Positions 46,111 through 57,327 of a stretch of DNA of 64,000 nt are shown piece after piece (positions within the stretch are counted from its first letter, which is position 1; every line of letters begins with the position of its first letter). The notes under the pieces were generated by a model. That model searched no databases, had not been told where the DNA came from, and worked only from the letters and a program-made list of their open reading frames with translations. The stretch is taken from the NCBI GenBank assembly GCA_036674765.1, contig JARVKI010000072.1:166622-230621 (forward strand), in the 5' to 3' direction. The translations under genes were made by a program, and so were the position numbers. The stretch comes from Seiridium cupressi. Lineage: Eukaryota > Ascomycota > Sordariomycetes > Amphisphaeriales > Sporocadaceae.

Positions 46111-47485
46111 AGTATGATCAGCCACGACAACTCGGGAACGGGTCCACTGGAACATGGTTTATGAGATACGTTTATCATTTTTATCAAGATAGTCTCTACG
46201 ACATAGTAACGAATAATATGTAATGAACCCCCATTATTAGCAGCAGACCGAGTGAACTGGCAATACTGTAAGCAACTAGAAACACACGAGCTACATTAAT
46301 ATCCGCCTCTTACAATGCCCATCATAACACGTTGTATGAGAAGGTATGAAAACCGCTCTCTGACTGTAAGTTCTTTGCTCTGAATACATGAAAGCCAGCC
46401 TTACAGCAACTCGCCAAGCGTGCGCACCCGAAAGAGAGTGCCGCACCACATGAGACCGCCCACACTGTCAAGCGCTGGTAGGGCACGATAGGATACCTCA
46501 GCCAGTCGCTAGTGCAGACGGCGCTAGAGTTGTACCAAAGGAGTATACGAAAAGCAACATGAGAGGCCGCTATGTAGCCACCATATACATTGTAGTGCGT
46601 ACCGCGTGCAGAGTTTCAGTTTTCAGAGTTCCCAATCAATTGAGGCAAGCGCCCGCTCCCGCGCATGGCGATCCACTCACACTTCGCTGACAAAAAGGCG
46701 CAAGGTCAGTCCCGGTAGATGAGAAACCTTAATTTGAGCGCCGAGTTGTGAAGCCAAGCCAAGCGACAGCAATCGGCACTCGCCCACTGCTGCTCGGTCA
46801 CCACATCATCGTCGTGACCAAGTGCCATTACGAAACAGCGTTTTCGAATCAACAATGGCGAAAATAGACATCTGGATGGCGGTAACGGAAATAGGGCCCG
46901 TTGCGAGCATCAATTTCCACACTGGTCAGGTGTTGTACGGTAGTTGAGGTTGTGTCGACAGGGAACACAGTCCGAGAAACATGGAATATCCCGGCCGTTC
47001 GCCTCGCTGTCCCAGCATCAAGTCGCCCACCACATGGTCTGGAAGATGACGGGCGAGCCCTACGATCGGGGCCCCGGGAAACTTTGACTCTGTCCAAAAT
47101 CCTCAACGTCATCGCTGGACCTGAACCCCGGCTCTACTGGACGCCCCCAGTCTCTCTAGCAACATGGCCGTTGCGCAGACCATGCGGGGTGCATATGCGT
47201 GACAGCCCCGACCCGGAATCAACGCTATGATATGCACGATGATGGCCTGTTGCGGCCGTGGTCACTGCGGGAAACTGAAGCAAAAAGTAAATGCCTAGTT
47301 AGCACTGCACTAGACAGGCGTTGGAGAAAGATGAAATTGGACATGCGATCCTGCGTCAGTGCTGTGAGCATGGCGTTCGAAGAGCCCTTTAAGAGCTCCC
47401 CAAGCCGCTTACTTGCTACCCTCACAACTGCGTTCTCTTACACCACATGAGCGTCTTCACGGTTTAGCCGAGATATACCACCGCA
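46111..47485. promoter_or_regulatory. tandem intergenic region, WSC protein to MFS transporter
   Basis: These 1.4 kb hold the 3' flank of the WSC gene and the promoter of the transporter. No gene, repeat or RNA was recognised. Confidence 0.45.
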
Positions 47486-49584
47486 ATGGCTAAGAAACCA
47501 TATTTCGGGCTGAAGGGCGCCTGGCTCACCTTCTGGGTGACCGTTGCATGCGCGACGGACATGACCCTCTTTGGGTAAGCCCTTTCCCCCAGAGGCCGCA
47601 TCGTGAGACATTGGGAGGGGAGCCGACTGACAGGACCGATCCAAAAAGCTACGACCAGGGCGTCTTCGGAGGCGTCATCGTCACGCCGGACTTCCTAGAC
47701 CTGCTGGGCATCGCCAGCGACGCGACCATGCAGAGCACCGTCACGGCCATCTACGACGTGGGCTGCTTCCTCGGTGCCGTCTCGGTCATCTGGATCGGCG
47801 AGCCGCTGGGCCGCAAGAAGACCGTCTTGCTGGGGACGACCATCATGTCCATCGGCGCCATCCTGCAGATCGCCGCCTTTGGCGTCCCGCAGATGATAGT
47901 CGGCCGCGTCATCGCGGGCATCGGCAACGGCATGAACACTTCCACCGCGCCCGTGTGGCAGGGTGAGACATCCAAAGCTAGCTGGCGCGGGAAACTCATC
48001 GTTATTGAAATGATTATGAATATCTTCGGTTTCATGCTGAGTAATTATAAATACCGAATCTGCGATGGCCGCACGGTGAGCTGACGTGTATACAGGCAAT
48101 TGGGTTACGTTCGGGCTGTCATATGCTTCGGGGTCCATTGCGTGGCGCTTACCTTTGGCCCTCCAGTTTCTCTTCATTTTCGTTCTCTATGGCACAGTTC
48201 CATGGCTTCCAGAGAGCCCAAGGTATGTTCTTTTTTTTTTCTTTTCGTTCCTAGCTCCGGCAGCGTTTAGCTGACTTGTTCGAAGATGGCTCATTGCCAA
48301 GGGTCGTATCGAGGAAGCCGACGCCATCCTGGCAGATCTCGAGTCTCTGGAACCAGACGATCCTTATATCCTCGCCCAGTCCAAGGACATTCAATGGGCC
48401 GTCAACTATGAGAAGGAGAATACGGTCCCGTGGTCGAAGCTCCTGCGTGGCAAGACTGGGCCGAATGGCGGTACCTCCACGATTCGCCGGCTCATCCTGG
48501 GAATGGGTGCTCAGGCAATGCAACAATTCTCCGGAATTAACGTGACGAGCTATGTAAGAAACTTCCGGATCTATTCCATGCCCTTTGGAGCGCGTTTCAA
48601 GGATTACCACTTCCTGGTCGAGCGTTTCTGCTCCTGTGATATGAGCTTTAACTCTCAATAACTCGCTAAGCACAGTCGAAGAAGGAATAGCTAACTCTAG
48701 GCGTTGTAGTATCTGCCCCTTGTGCTCATCCAGTCTGTTGGTTTGGATGAGAAGCTGGCACGACTTCTCGCGGCTTGCAACTCAGTCTCCTATCTCCTGT
48801 TCAGTACTATCGGCATCCCGAATGTAGAGAGATGGGGTCGAAGAAAGATGATGATGTGTAAGTAGCCCCTCAAGTTGCTATGCAGCAAAAAGGCTAATGA
48901 GGATAGATGCGGCCGCGGGTCAGTGCTTTTGTTATATGATCATCACCATCTGCATTCGATACAACGAAGACCCCGGAATAGGGCGAACAGCCAATGTGCA
49001 ATGGGCAAAGGGATCCATTGCGTTCTTCTTCCTCTACTATATCTTCTTCGGCATCGGCTGGCAAGGTACGCTGGCGCATCGCTCTCCTCCTGTTTCACCG
49101 TTTGCTTATATCATATCTAGGTGTTCCTTGGCTTTATCCCACCGAGATCAACAGTCTCAGCATGAGGACCAAAGGTGCCGCCTTGGGAACAGCTACAAAT
49201 TGGATCATCAACTTCATGGTTGTAGAGATCACGCCTGTCGGTATCGCATCCATTGGATGGCGCTTCTATATCATCTGGACGGTCTTTAATGCCTCCTTTG
49301 TTCCCATCGTGTACCTGTTCTATCCCGAAACTGCCGATCGGTCTCTGGAAGACGTCGACCGGTTCTTCCAGGACAACCAAAATATCCTCATATTCCGAGA
49401 CCCAGATGCCAAGTCTTCGAAGCGTCCACAAAAGTACATTGAGCACGAGAAAGAGGAGGTGCGGCGAAATAGCTCGGTCCGCCCGAGCGATGTTCAGGCT
49501 GTCTTGAACCGCCGGAGTGTTGCTGAGAGGGCTAACGCGGACTTGAAGGATGAAGAAAAGGGCTATACTCAACATGCAGAGTAG
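47486..49584 (+). CDS. MFS sugar transporter (SP family)
   Basis: Seven exons, 47486-47574, 47649-48040, 48096-48222, 48286-48553, 48710-48857, 48907-49065 and 49121-49584; phases agree throughout; 548 aa. Twelve membrane helices are expected. Family motifs: GYDQGVFGG after helix 1, GRKKT in loop 2-3, GRVIAGIGNGM, PESPRWL in the long cytoplasmic loop, QQFSGINVTSYYLP in helix 7, RWGRRK in loop 8-9, GVPWLYPTEI and PETADRSLEDVDRFF at the end of helix 12. The C-terminal 80 residues are cytosolic and charged. It is a plasma-membrane proton-sugar symporter or facilitator; the substrate is undetermined. The second donor (GTAATT) is weak but the reading frame requires it. Confidence 0.93.
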
Positions 49585-50695
49585 GGCGATCTCGGAAACG
49601 GGAAGCTATTTCGATCGTCCAATTGTACCTTTTTCGACTTTCCGAGACTGTGGACTTGTCATGGGCAAAACGCGGGGGGTTGGGTGCGTACATCTTCGGC
49701 GAAATCCCGAGAATTTTGTATTATATCATGGTATTGAGCTGGTTCGCAAAAGATATGAACACGATTTCGTCCTAATTTCACGATACTGCAAAGCTGGTGA
49801 ATCAATGAAGTGATCTTTCTGAAGAGGGTAACCGAAGATTTCGATCGTCGCCTGAAGAAGATAGAGAATGAAAAGGCTACCACCAAGGGGAAGACATGTG
49901 CATCTATATGACGTTGATTATCACATAAGTTTGCTAGATATATAAGACATAACTCAACCCAACAATAACTACAAGCTGGATCTTTAGGTACAGTAAAAAC
50001 CATGTTCAGCGTCCGCCTTCGGTATTTATAAAATATATCATCTTAGGTACTATAAGGACGCTGACACCGTGCCAGCAGAATTCACTAACAGTACCCATAA
50101 ATGCTTGGCTAACATGACCTAGCTCCAAACCTGGATGCTGACATGTACCTTTACACAATGCTTCCCTTTAGGATTCCCTGCACTCATTTAACATTATAAA
50201 CTGGATTATGGAACAAAATCTGTACACTGCAGCCTCTAAAAAAATAACCTTCCCGGATCTGTAACGATATCTGCCTGCAGGCAGGAAGTTAATACTCTAG
50301 TCGTTCATGAATCCGCAAGCACATCTACAGAGACATCACGCTCGGAGTCGCCGTCAGCATAAAGCTGAGCTTCGATAGTAACGACATGTTCGGGGAGATC
50401 AATCGCCTTCTGAATCCATCGGTCGTCGATGTATATATATGCTAGGATCCTGGGCCTAACGCTGTATCTCATGGCCTTAGACAAATATTTTGCTAGCCAA
50501 GCACCGTTCTGGCGGGCACAGCGCTACATTTACACAGCGCAGGGGCAGTAGGAACTAGAAATGTAGAATCTAAGCATCACGGTCTATAATATGTCGGGGT
50601 AGCTTGAGTTGCATAAAGACGGCAATACGGTAATTAGGAACGCATCTCTTTTATAAATGTGTATCTGGGACTGTCCTGATAGTATAGTTATATAC
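49585..50695. other. convergent intergenic region
   Basis: The 3' flanks of the transporter and of the NLR-like gene lie here. The sequence is moderately AT-rich and I see no gene in it. Confidence 0.5.
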
Positions 50696-53399
50696 CTATA
50701 TCATTTTATCCAAGTCGGACAGAGCATCTTGCAGCGACTGAACATCTCGATGCGACGGTCCAAGCAACTCGGCAAGGTTCTCGTAGGCGCGTTGATAATA
50801 TTTCCTGGCTTCAGCGGGTTTACCTTGGCCCCGAAGTAATGCGCCTAGTCCCCAAAGAGTGTTAATCGCTGGCCGATATCTCGTGATAATTTGGGGATCC
50901 ACGGCCTTCTCGTACCCTATTAGGGCCCGCAGGTACATCTCCTCCGCCTCTCGCATCTTGCCTTGGTTTTTATAAAGGTTCCCTAGGTTATTAACCGTGT
51001 CGAGAGTCGACGTATGCTCTAGTCCCCACGCTTTCTCGTACCCTCGAAGCGCCCGTAAGTATATCTCCTCCGCCTCTCGCATCTTGCCTTGGTCCGCGTA
51101 AAGGAGACCTAAATTATAAAAGGCCCAGTCCAGGTCTTCGTCGCCATCTTGGACCATGGCGAAGGTCATCATCGCATGTGACAACAGCCGCCTTTGCAGC
51201 AGCCAGAATTGATCCTGGTCTTGTGTCGGAACACGTGACGCTACGCACTTTACCGCGAGCTTACGTAGATATTCATCCTGCTTGCCATTCAATGTGTGGA
51301 CGGTCCAAGAGTGCAGGCAGCTATGAATGCTATACCCCCTTGATTCCATTACCTCTGCAGCTGGGACATGCATCTCGACAAAGCCATAGTCATGGAGTGT
51401 GCCCATAGCATCATTAAACTTTAGCTCGTCAGCCAGTTTTTCTACCCACTCTGGAGGTTTCGGTCCATTCGTGGCTCGGCCATGCGGGATTTCTCTGTGT
51501 GATCGAGTGATCTTGACCCGTCGAAGGGCATCTCGAAACCTTGTACGGAATCTTCGGGGAGTGGATGGCTTTGTCACGATAGTGGAGTGACCTTCCTGAT
51601 CGTCTACTTCGTGGTGCTGAATAAGTTCGTACCACAGGTCTTCATTATCGAAGCAGGCCCACCATCGTAATAAATGAGCTGCAAGCGGGTACCGTTCCTG
51701 CACTTGCTCGTATGAAAGCTGCCACGTGGAGCAGAGCGTGCGGTCCTGGTAGGAACCCAAACTCGGAATGCTCTCGTGCAGTCTCGCCCATGATATCTCG
51801 TAAAGGCGGAGGTAGTCGCCCCAGCCGATCGCAACACGCCGTAGGTACGCTCCAGCTGTGGCAAGTGCCAGAGGAAGCCCGTCAAGCTTCTCCGCGAGCT
51901 TCTTCGCGTCCACATCTATGGTCATTGTCAGCAAAGCCTGGTTGTCTGCGGGTGCCTTACCATCTTGCAAGCTTTCTCGGCCCGACGTTCTTGACAAAAT
52001 CTGGAGACTGTCTTCCGTCGATTCGAGCTTCTTGATTCGAATCGAGTGCCCTATATCGACCTGCGACAGTCGTGTCGTGATAGCTATTGAGCCTTGGTAC
52101 GCGGCAGGAATGAATCGGTCAATGTCAATTCCTGTTTCATTCGTTTGGTCCCCTAATTTAGGGTTATCGTAATTATCGTATATAGCCAGCCACCGGGTGT
52201 TACCCGGCAAGCTGAGCCAGGCCTTGACAGCCTCAACCACCTTCTCGTGGTCTTGCTGTAGGTCGAGTGCACTAAGACCGCTGGCATTAGGATGCTGCTG
52301 CAGGATCTGTCTCGCCACCTTTGTGAAGCCCTGCTGGATAGACGCTCCGTCTTTAATGTTAAACCAGAAAATGGCAGAGTATTCGTCTCGATATCGTTTC
52401 GCGTACGCGACGGCGAGCTGCGTCTTGCCGATGCCGCCAAGACCGTGGAGTACGACGACACGACGACTCCCATCGGAGTTTAATGAAATGCGCATCTCTG
52501 CCAGTTCGCTCTCTCTTGCGGTGAAATACTGGATCTCGGGGGCTTCAGACAGACTAAAGGTAACGGAGAAATCGCTTGCACCGGTTCCTGTGATTGTCTG
52601 TCAATCTTCTTATGCCCAACTCAGATATGAGATATTCATTCATTTAATACTCACCCTTTACAGCTTTCTCGACCTCTTCCCGCAACCGCCTCTCTGCATT
52701 ATCGCGCCCTTCGCCGTAGTTAGGCAACATGAATACTCCAAATATGCCTAGCAGCGAGTATGCCATATCCTCCTCGCGTGTCGTCTGACGACGGCGAACC
52801 CATGCCTGCCGCTCCGAGACAGTAAAGTTGGATAACGATGCGCCGCGGAGTGCACTCGCATGGATGCCTGTGATGTCGCGTATCATCGGCTCTAATGACC
52901 GTTTGTCACCTAGCCGAACTCCTTCCTTAGAGAAGAAAATGACCGTCTTCGGCGCAATTAGCTCCTGTAACGTCCATCCGCGAGTGAACCATCTGCTGTT
53001 TCGAAAAGCCTCCTCCCACCTTCGGGGACCCAGAGATGGACTGGATTCTGGTGTGCTCGACACGTCGGGCAGGTACACGTAGCATTTCTCTGCATCGCGG
53101 TACCACCGAAACATGCTGTTGATCGCAGCCTGGAGCTCGACGCTGTCAGACTTGTCGATGCAGCAGGTATCGACCCAGAAGTGTTGCAGGTTATCTCGTC
53201 TTGCTTGGTCCGCACAGAACTCGATCTTTTCAAAGCCTTCTTTCTGTTGCCAGTCGCCCGGCGGCCTCGCTAGGTCGGCGAAAATAACCTCGTCTAGCCC
53301 CCATGTGTGGGAGAGGATCGCGTAGGGAGGAACCTTGTCGGAAGCGAGGTCCGGAGTGAGGCTGTACTTGCCCGCATCGTCGCGTTGCAGTAGCCGCAT
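50696..53399 (-). CDS. NLR-like protein: HET + NB-ARC + TPR
   Basis: Exon 1 is 52655-53399 and exon 2 is 50696-52587; intron 52588-52654 (GTGAGT to CACAG); 878 aa. The HET domain (about 26-240) has YAILSHTWG, FWVDTCCIDKSD, RGWTLQELIAP and AYSLLGIFGV with NYGEG. A linker (249-290) leads to the NB-ARC ATPase: P-loop GLGGIGKT at 297-304, a Walker-B-like LAIYDNYDNP, an ITTR sensor and GLPLALATAGAYL. From about residue 733 come TPR repeats of the 42-residue type. This is the architecture of fungal allorecognition NLRs, in which ligand binding by the repeats triggers the HET death domain. All three domains look intact, so the gene is presumably functional. It is a few kb from the RIP island. Confidence 0.93.
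50937..51093 (-). repeat. near-identical tandem TPR coding units (126-nt period)
   Basis: A 31-nt identical string occurs at 50937-50967 and 51063-51093, exactly 126 nt (42 codons) apart. It encodes the DQGKMREAEE core of neighbouring TPRs; flanking codons are also similar but diverged. Confidence 0.85.
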
Positions 53400-54245
53400 C
53401 GCAAGGCCTGAATAACATCAATTTGGCAGATCGAAAAGGCTGGAGCACGGTGCTTCGGCTGCGAAGCCTCGTCGTCTGAGGAGGAAAGGGCATTCTCTCG
53501 GTCGTCGCGAATGACGGGTCAGTCGGGCGCCAGGCTGCAGCTGCGGGGTGTGGGAAAGGACTCAGCCGCAGCATGGGTCTCATTCGTAAGGGAGAATGGA
53601 AGACCCCCAAATGACACAGGCAGATCTTTCCCGATCATACGAAGATGCACAGCTTGGGTTTTCTCTTATTCGATCCAAGTTGCGGTTGATAGATGCAAAA
53701 GCGTAGCGCTGTTCTAGCGTGCTAGAGAGGGATGGTAAAATACCACGGAAGAACGGGAAAGGCCCACCCGCTTAGCACTTTAGTGGTAGCACCGGTTAAC
53801 CTGATTCCCAGTCAACTCGCACAGCGGATGGCTTGCAGCAATGACGACCTCGTCCCATTGGTCCAGATAAAAAAAAAACCGAATAGATAGAGTTGATTGC
53901 AAGTTACTGCTATTGAAAACCACAGCCTATACTCGTTTTGCTTTGCCATCACTGCCTATCGTTCTGCTGCATTGCGCCATCAAGGTCCAGAAATCAAGCC
54001 TGATCCTCCCCTTGATATTTGACCTTCTCGTGTACGTCCCTCCGTATATTTACCATGTGGCCACGGGTTGAATGCATTATCGTTGTGTTGGTCAAGACAT
54101 TGGAGTTTTTATTTGGGGCCTCGCGTGGCCGTGCATTAAGCACCGGCATCGATGATCGTATAGGAATCCGAGAGTCGATGATGGACGTGGGGCTGTATCT
54201 TTTACGCAATTTCAGCCGCTGATTTAAGCTATGCAGACCCTAGTT
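53400..54245. promoter_or_regulatory. upstream region of the NLR gene
   Basis: These 0.85 kb carry the promoter of the NLR-like gene on the minus strand. An A-run lies at about 53870-53878. No other gene was recognised. Confidence 0.45.
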
Positions 54246-54778
54246 TCATGCTATCGAATAAAGGTTCTCTTTGAGGCAGACGGTATGCGGCCTATCGTGT
54301 CCTTGCAGTTTCGGTGCCGATGGTGGAGACACATTAGACGTATTAAAGCCGAAGGGTTGCACGAGCGATGCGTCGCTTTTCGCCTTTGATAATCGCGGCG
54401 CTGTTTCCGACGACGACCGCTCACATCGCCCCGCTTATAACACAGCGTTTCGCTCGAGTTCGCCATTTGGTGAAAGTCTCGAGAGGCTTACCGACTCGTA
54501 TCGCCAGTCCGAAGATGAACTTGAACCAGTTTTCCGACTCGCCAGATCATGACAACGATGTGACAATTCGGTGAAGAGTCGAGAATCGAAAGAGGCCGTC
54601 AAACTTACTTGTTAAGGACCGTTTCCATCTCCAGAACGTTATCGTACGCCCTGGCATATGAGTAATCGTCGAGCGAGTATTTCCGAGCATCAATTTTTAC
54701 GGTCTAAAATATGCGAGAAGCCGGGGAAATCTGGACGCAATCGAGTATGGGAATGGTCCGCAAAGTTCTAGCTGACAT
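54246..54778 (-). pseudogene. small unrecognised gene broken by two stop codons
   Basis: One frame is coherent from an ATG at 54778 to a TGA at 54246 after removing an intron at 54520-54608 (GTAAGT donor, CAAG acceptor). It is interrupted only by a TAG at 54704-54706 and a TAA further on, after the stretch LSRLSPNGELERNAVL. Both could be CAG or CAA glutamine codons changed by a C-to-T transition. Coding-like stretches are KIDARKYSLDDYSYARAYDN and, after the second stop, a Ser/Pro-rich tail. A TATATAAAG element lies about 85 nt upstream. No family is recognised. It sits between the NLR gene and the RIP island, on the same strand as the NLR. Coding status is not certain. Confidence 0.4.
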
Positions 54779-55560
54779 TAGTGGTAAGCAAGAGTGCCAG
54801 CCATTTCGGCGGAGCGAAGTATAGAGGCTACTAATATCCGATATGGTTTGTAACGGGGTTCTTTATATAAACGACTAGGAGAAACGACTAGAAGAGACGA
54901 TTTTGGATGAGATCGGTTGCGAGGCACGCCGGGGACTGGCACAGACCCTGAAAACTGGCTGACGCAGAAGCAGGCATTGGCCGGGGTGCTGCCTGGCCTC
55001 CCTCTGCCATAACGAGTGGAATTGTGGGTCCGAGAGTTATCTGGACATTGTGGGATCGGGAGGGGCATCCTGTAAGGCGAGTTCTTGTGGTGCGCTTCTC
55101 TACTCTTCCGCTTCTGCAACTGGAGTTGGTCGAGTTTACTTACTAGCGCGGGTTTCAATCTTTTGATCGAATTCAAGCTGACTCTTGCAACAACAGCAGC
55201 TACGGGCCTGTACAGGACAGTATATCGCGACTTGCCGCAATGGGCACCTTTATACCCCCGTCACCGCCCGCCCTGGGTGGAATATTAGACTGAAGCAGCG
55301 GAAAGGCGGTAAGTCGCAGGTTGTTGGATCGAGCATGGAGTGTAGGGTGTTATAGCTGCGAGCGACAACAAACCAGCACGAGCTGACAGCCCTGCTTACA
55401 GTAGCTTAATGGCTGTCCGAGCGAGGGATGCTAACGATTCCACTTTTTGCGTATCAACAGCCAAAACTGGGAGATTAGACGGTACGCTACGGCTGTTAGA
55501 ATGGATATAATAGGTTAACCCTACATGCATTTTTGCCACCGATACAACACTCGAGGTGTA
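54779..55560. other. intergenic region with two minus-strand TATA elements
   Basis: TATATAAA-type strings at 54862-54871 and GGTATAAAGG (minus) at 55248-55257 resemble core promoters for minus-strand transcription toward the broken gene. A 132-codon minus frame (54778-55176) is not supportable as a protein. Confidence 0.35.
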
Positions 55561-55834
55561 CCACTAGAAAGAACCTAAGGCATTCGATGTTTTAAAATAA
55601 AAGCATATAGAATTCTATATAATTTAACGACAGGGATAAATTTATAAAATGGGTGCGTTATTATAAAGCGCTGTTATAAACGCTGGCCGTAATCCTTGTA
55701 TTACTTAAAAGTTTAAAGTAAATATTTTAGCTTATATATATATAGTAATTATTTAAAGTTGTGTACTTCGATATTTCCTTATTATGTTTTAATGAGTGAA
55801 AAATCTTAAAAGTACGAGTTTAAATCTTTTTATA

Positions 55835-56281
55835 GCAATTTTACGTTCTTATTACGAACGTAGCCCGGTCGGAAGCACGGACCACGACCGGCAGGTGATA
55901 GACAGGTGCCTAGCACCTTTGACCCAGAAGAATATTTGCACTAATAATGGTGGGTACCACTGTTCCAATTAGACGGCAGGGCCTTTAATTAGAAGTGCTT
56001 AGGATTAACACTTTAAGCAGATATAAGCAAACATGAGCAAATAAGATTAGTAAAGGAATAAATGGATATATAACCAAGAGGATTTCTTATATAAATAGTT
56101 ACTATTTTAATAATTAATCTAAGTATTTATCTATTTATAAATAAGGTTTATTAAGCTTTAACGATTATATTTTTATTTTTAAGATTTAATATTTTTATTT
56201 TATATTACGTACTTTATTAATATAAATTTAATATTAATATATTATTTTAAAGTTTATTTTAACGATAATATATTCGTTATA
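55835..56281. repeat. LTR-like repeat copy 1 (5' part least mutated)
   Basis: The segment starts near ATTACGAACG and includes GGTCGGAAGCACGGACCACG. It aligns with copies at 56410, 57066 (partial) and 63725. The first 230 nt still contain many CA/TG dinucleotides, whereas the rest is fully AT-shifted. Confidence 0.75.
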
Positions 56282-56409
56282 ATTTTATTAAAATTTTATA
56301 TAAATATAAATTTAACTTTTTAATTTTTATTAACGAATTAAAACGGTGTATTTATCGAATATATTATTTTAATAACGTAATCGGTTTAAATTATAATTTA
56401 AAAACGTTT

Positions 56410-56845
56410 TAAATTATTACGAATATAATACGGTCAGGAGTACGGATTACGACCGGTAGGTAATAAATAAATACTTAATACTTTTAATTTAAAAGAATAT
56501 TTACATTAATAATAATAAATATTACTATTTAATTAAACGGTAGGATTTTTAATTAAAAGTGTTTAAAACTAATACGTTAAATAAATATAAATAAATATAA
56601 GTAAATATAAATAAATAAGATTAATAAAGGAATAAATAAATATATATACGATAAACGTTTTTTATATAAATAATTATTACTTTAATAATTAATTTAAATA
56701 TTTATTTATTTATAAATAAAACTTATTAAGTTTTAACGATTATATTTTTATTTTTTAAAATTTAATATTTTTATTTTATATTATATACCCTATTAATATA
56801 AATTTAATACTAATATATTATTTTAAGGTTTATTTTAACGATATA
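56410..56845. repeat. LTR-like repeat copy 2
   Basis: It aligns with copy 1 at an offset of 565 nt; most differences are C-to-T or G-to-A. The CGGTC anchor is at 56431. It may be the 5' LTR of the downstream element, since the matching copy 4 anchor is 7316 nt further on. Confidence 0.7.
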
Positions 56846-57065
56846 TTATAAATATAAGTTAAAGGAAGCTGGAATAGAATAAACCTTATTTTATAAATAC
56901 GAATTAAAATAATAATAAAAGATAAATAAATATAAATGTATAAAAAGCAAATATATTAAATACTAATACGGTGGAAATAAAGCGAACGGTAAAAATTAAT
57001 TAAAGCTAACGATTAAAAGTAATTAATAAAATTTATTAATTAATATTAACCGTAATTAATTTTAC

Positions 57066-57327
57066 TTATTAAATAAATATAAATAAATAAGATTAATAAA
57101 AGGATAAATAAATATATATACGATAAATATTTTTTATATAAATAGTTATTTTTTTAATAATTAATTTAAGTATTTATTTACTTATAAATAAGGTTTATTA
57201 AGCTTTAACGATTATATTTTTATTTTTTAAAATTTAATATTCTTATTTTATATTATATACCTTATTAATATAAATTTAATATTAATATATTATTTTAAAG
57301 TTTATTTTAACGATAATATATTCGTTA
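57066..57327. repeat. LTR-like repeat copy 3 (3' part only)
   Basis: Matches the second half of copy 1, ending with the same CGATAATATATTCGTTAT string found at 56262-56280. The first 200 nt of the unit are missing and about 220 nt of unrelated AT-rich sequence precede it. Confidence 0.65.

Noticed and set aside
54778..55176. 132-codon minus-strand frame ending at 54778
   Set aside because: Pro/Arg/Ser-rich with no domain; it ends where the more coherent small pseudogene frame begins and contains a TATA-like element.
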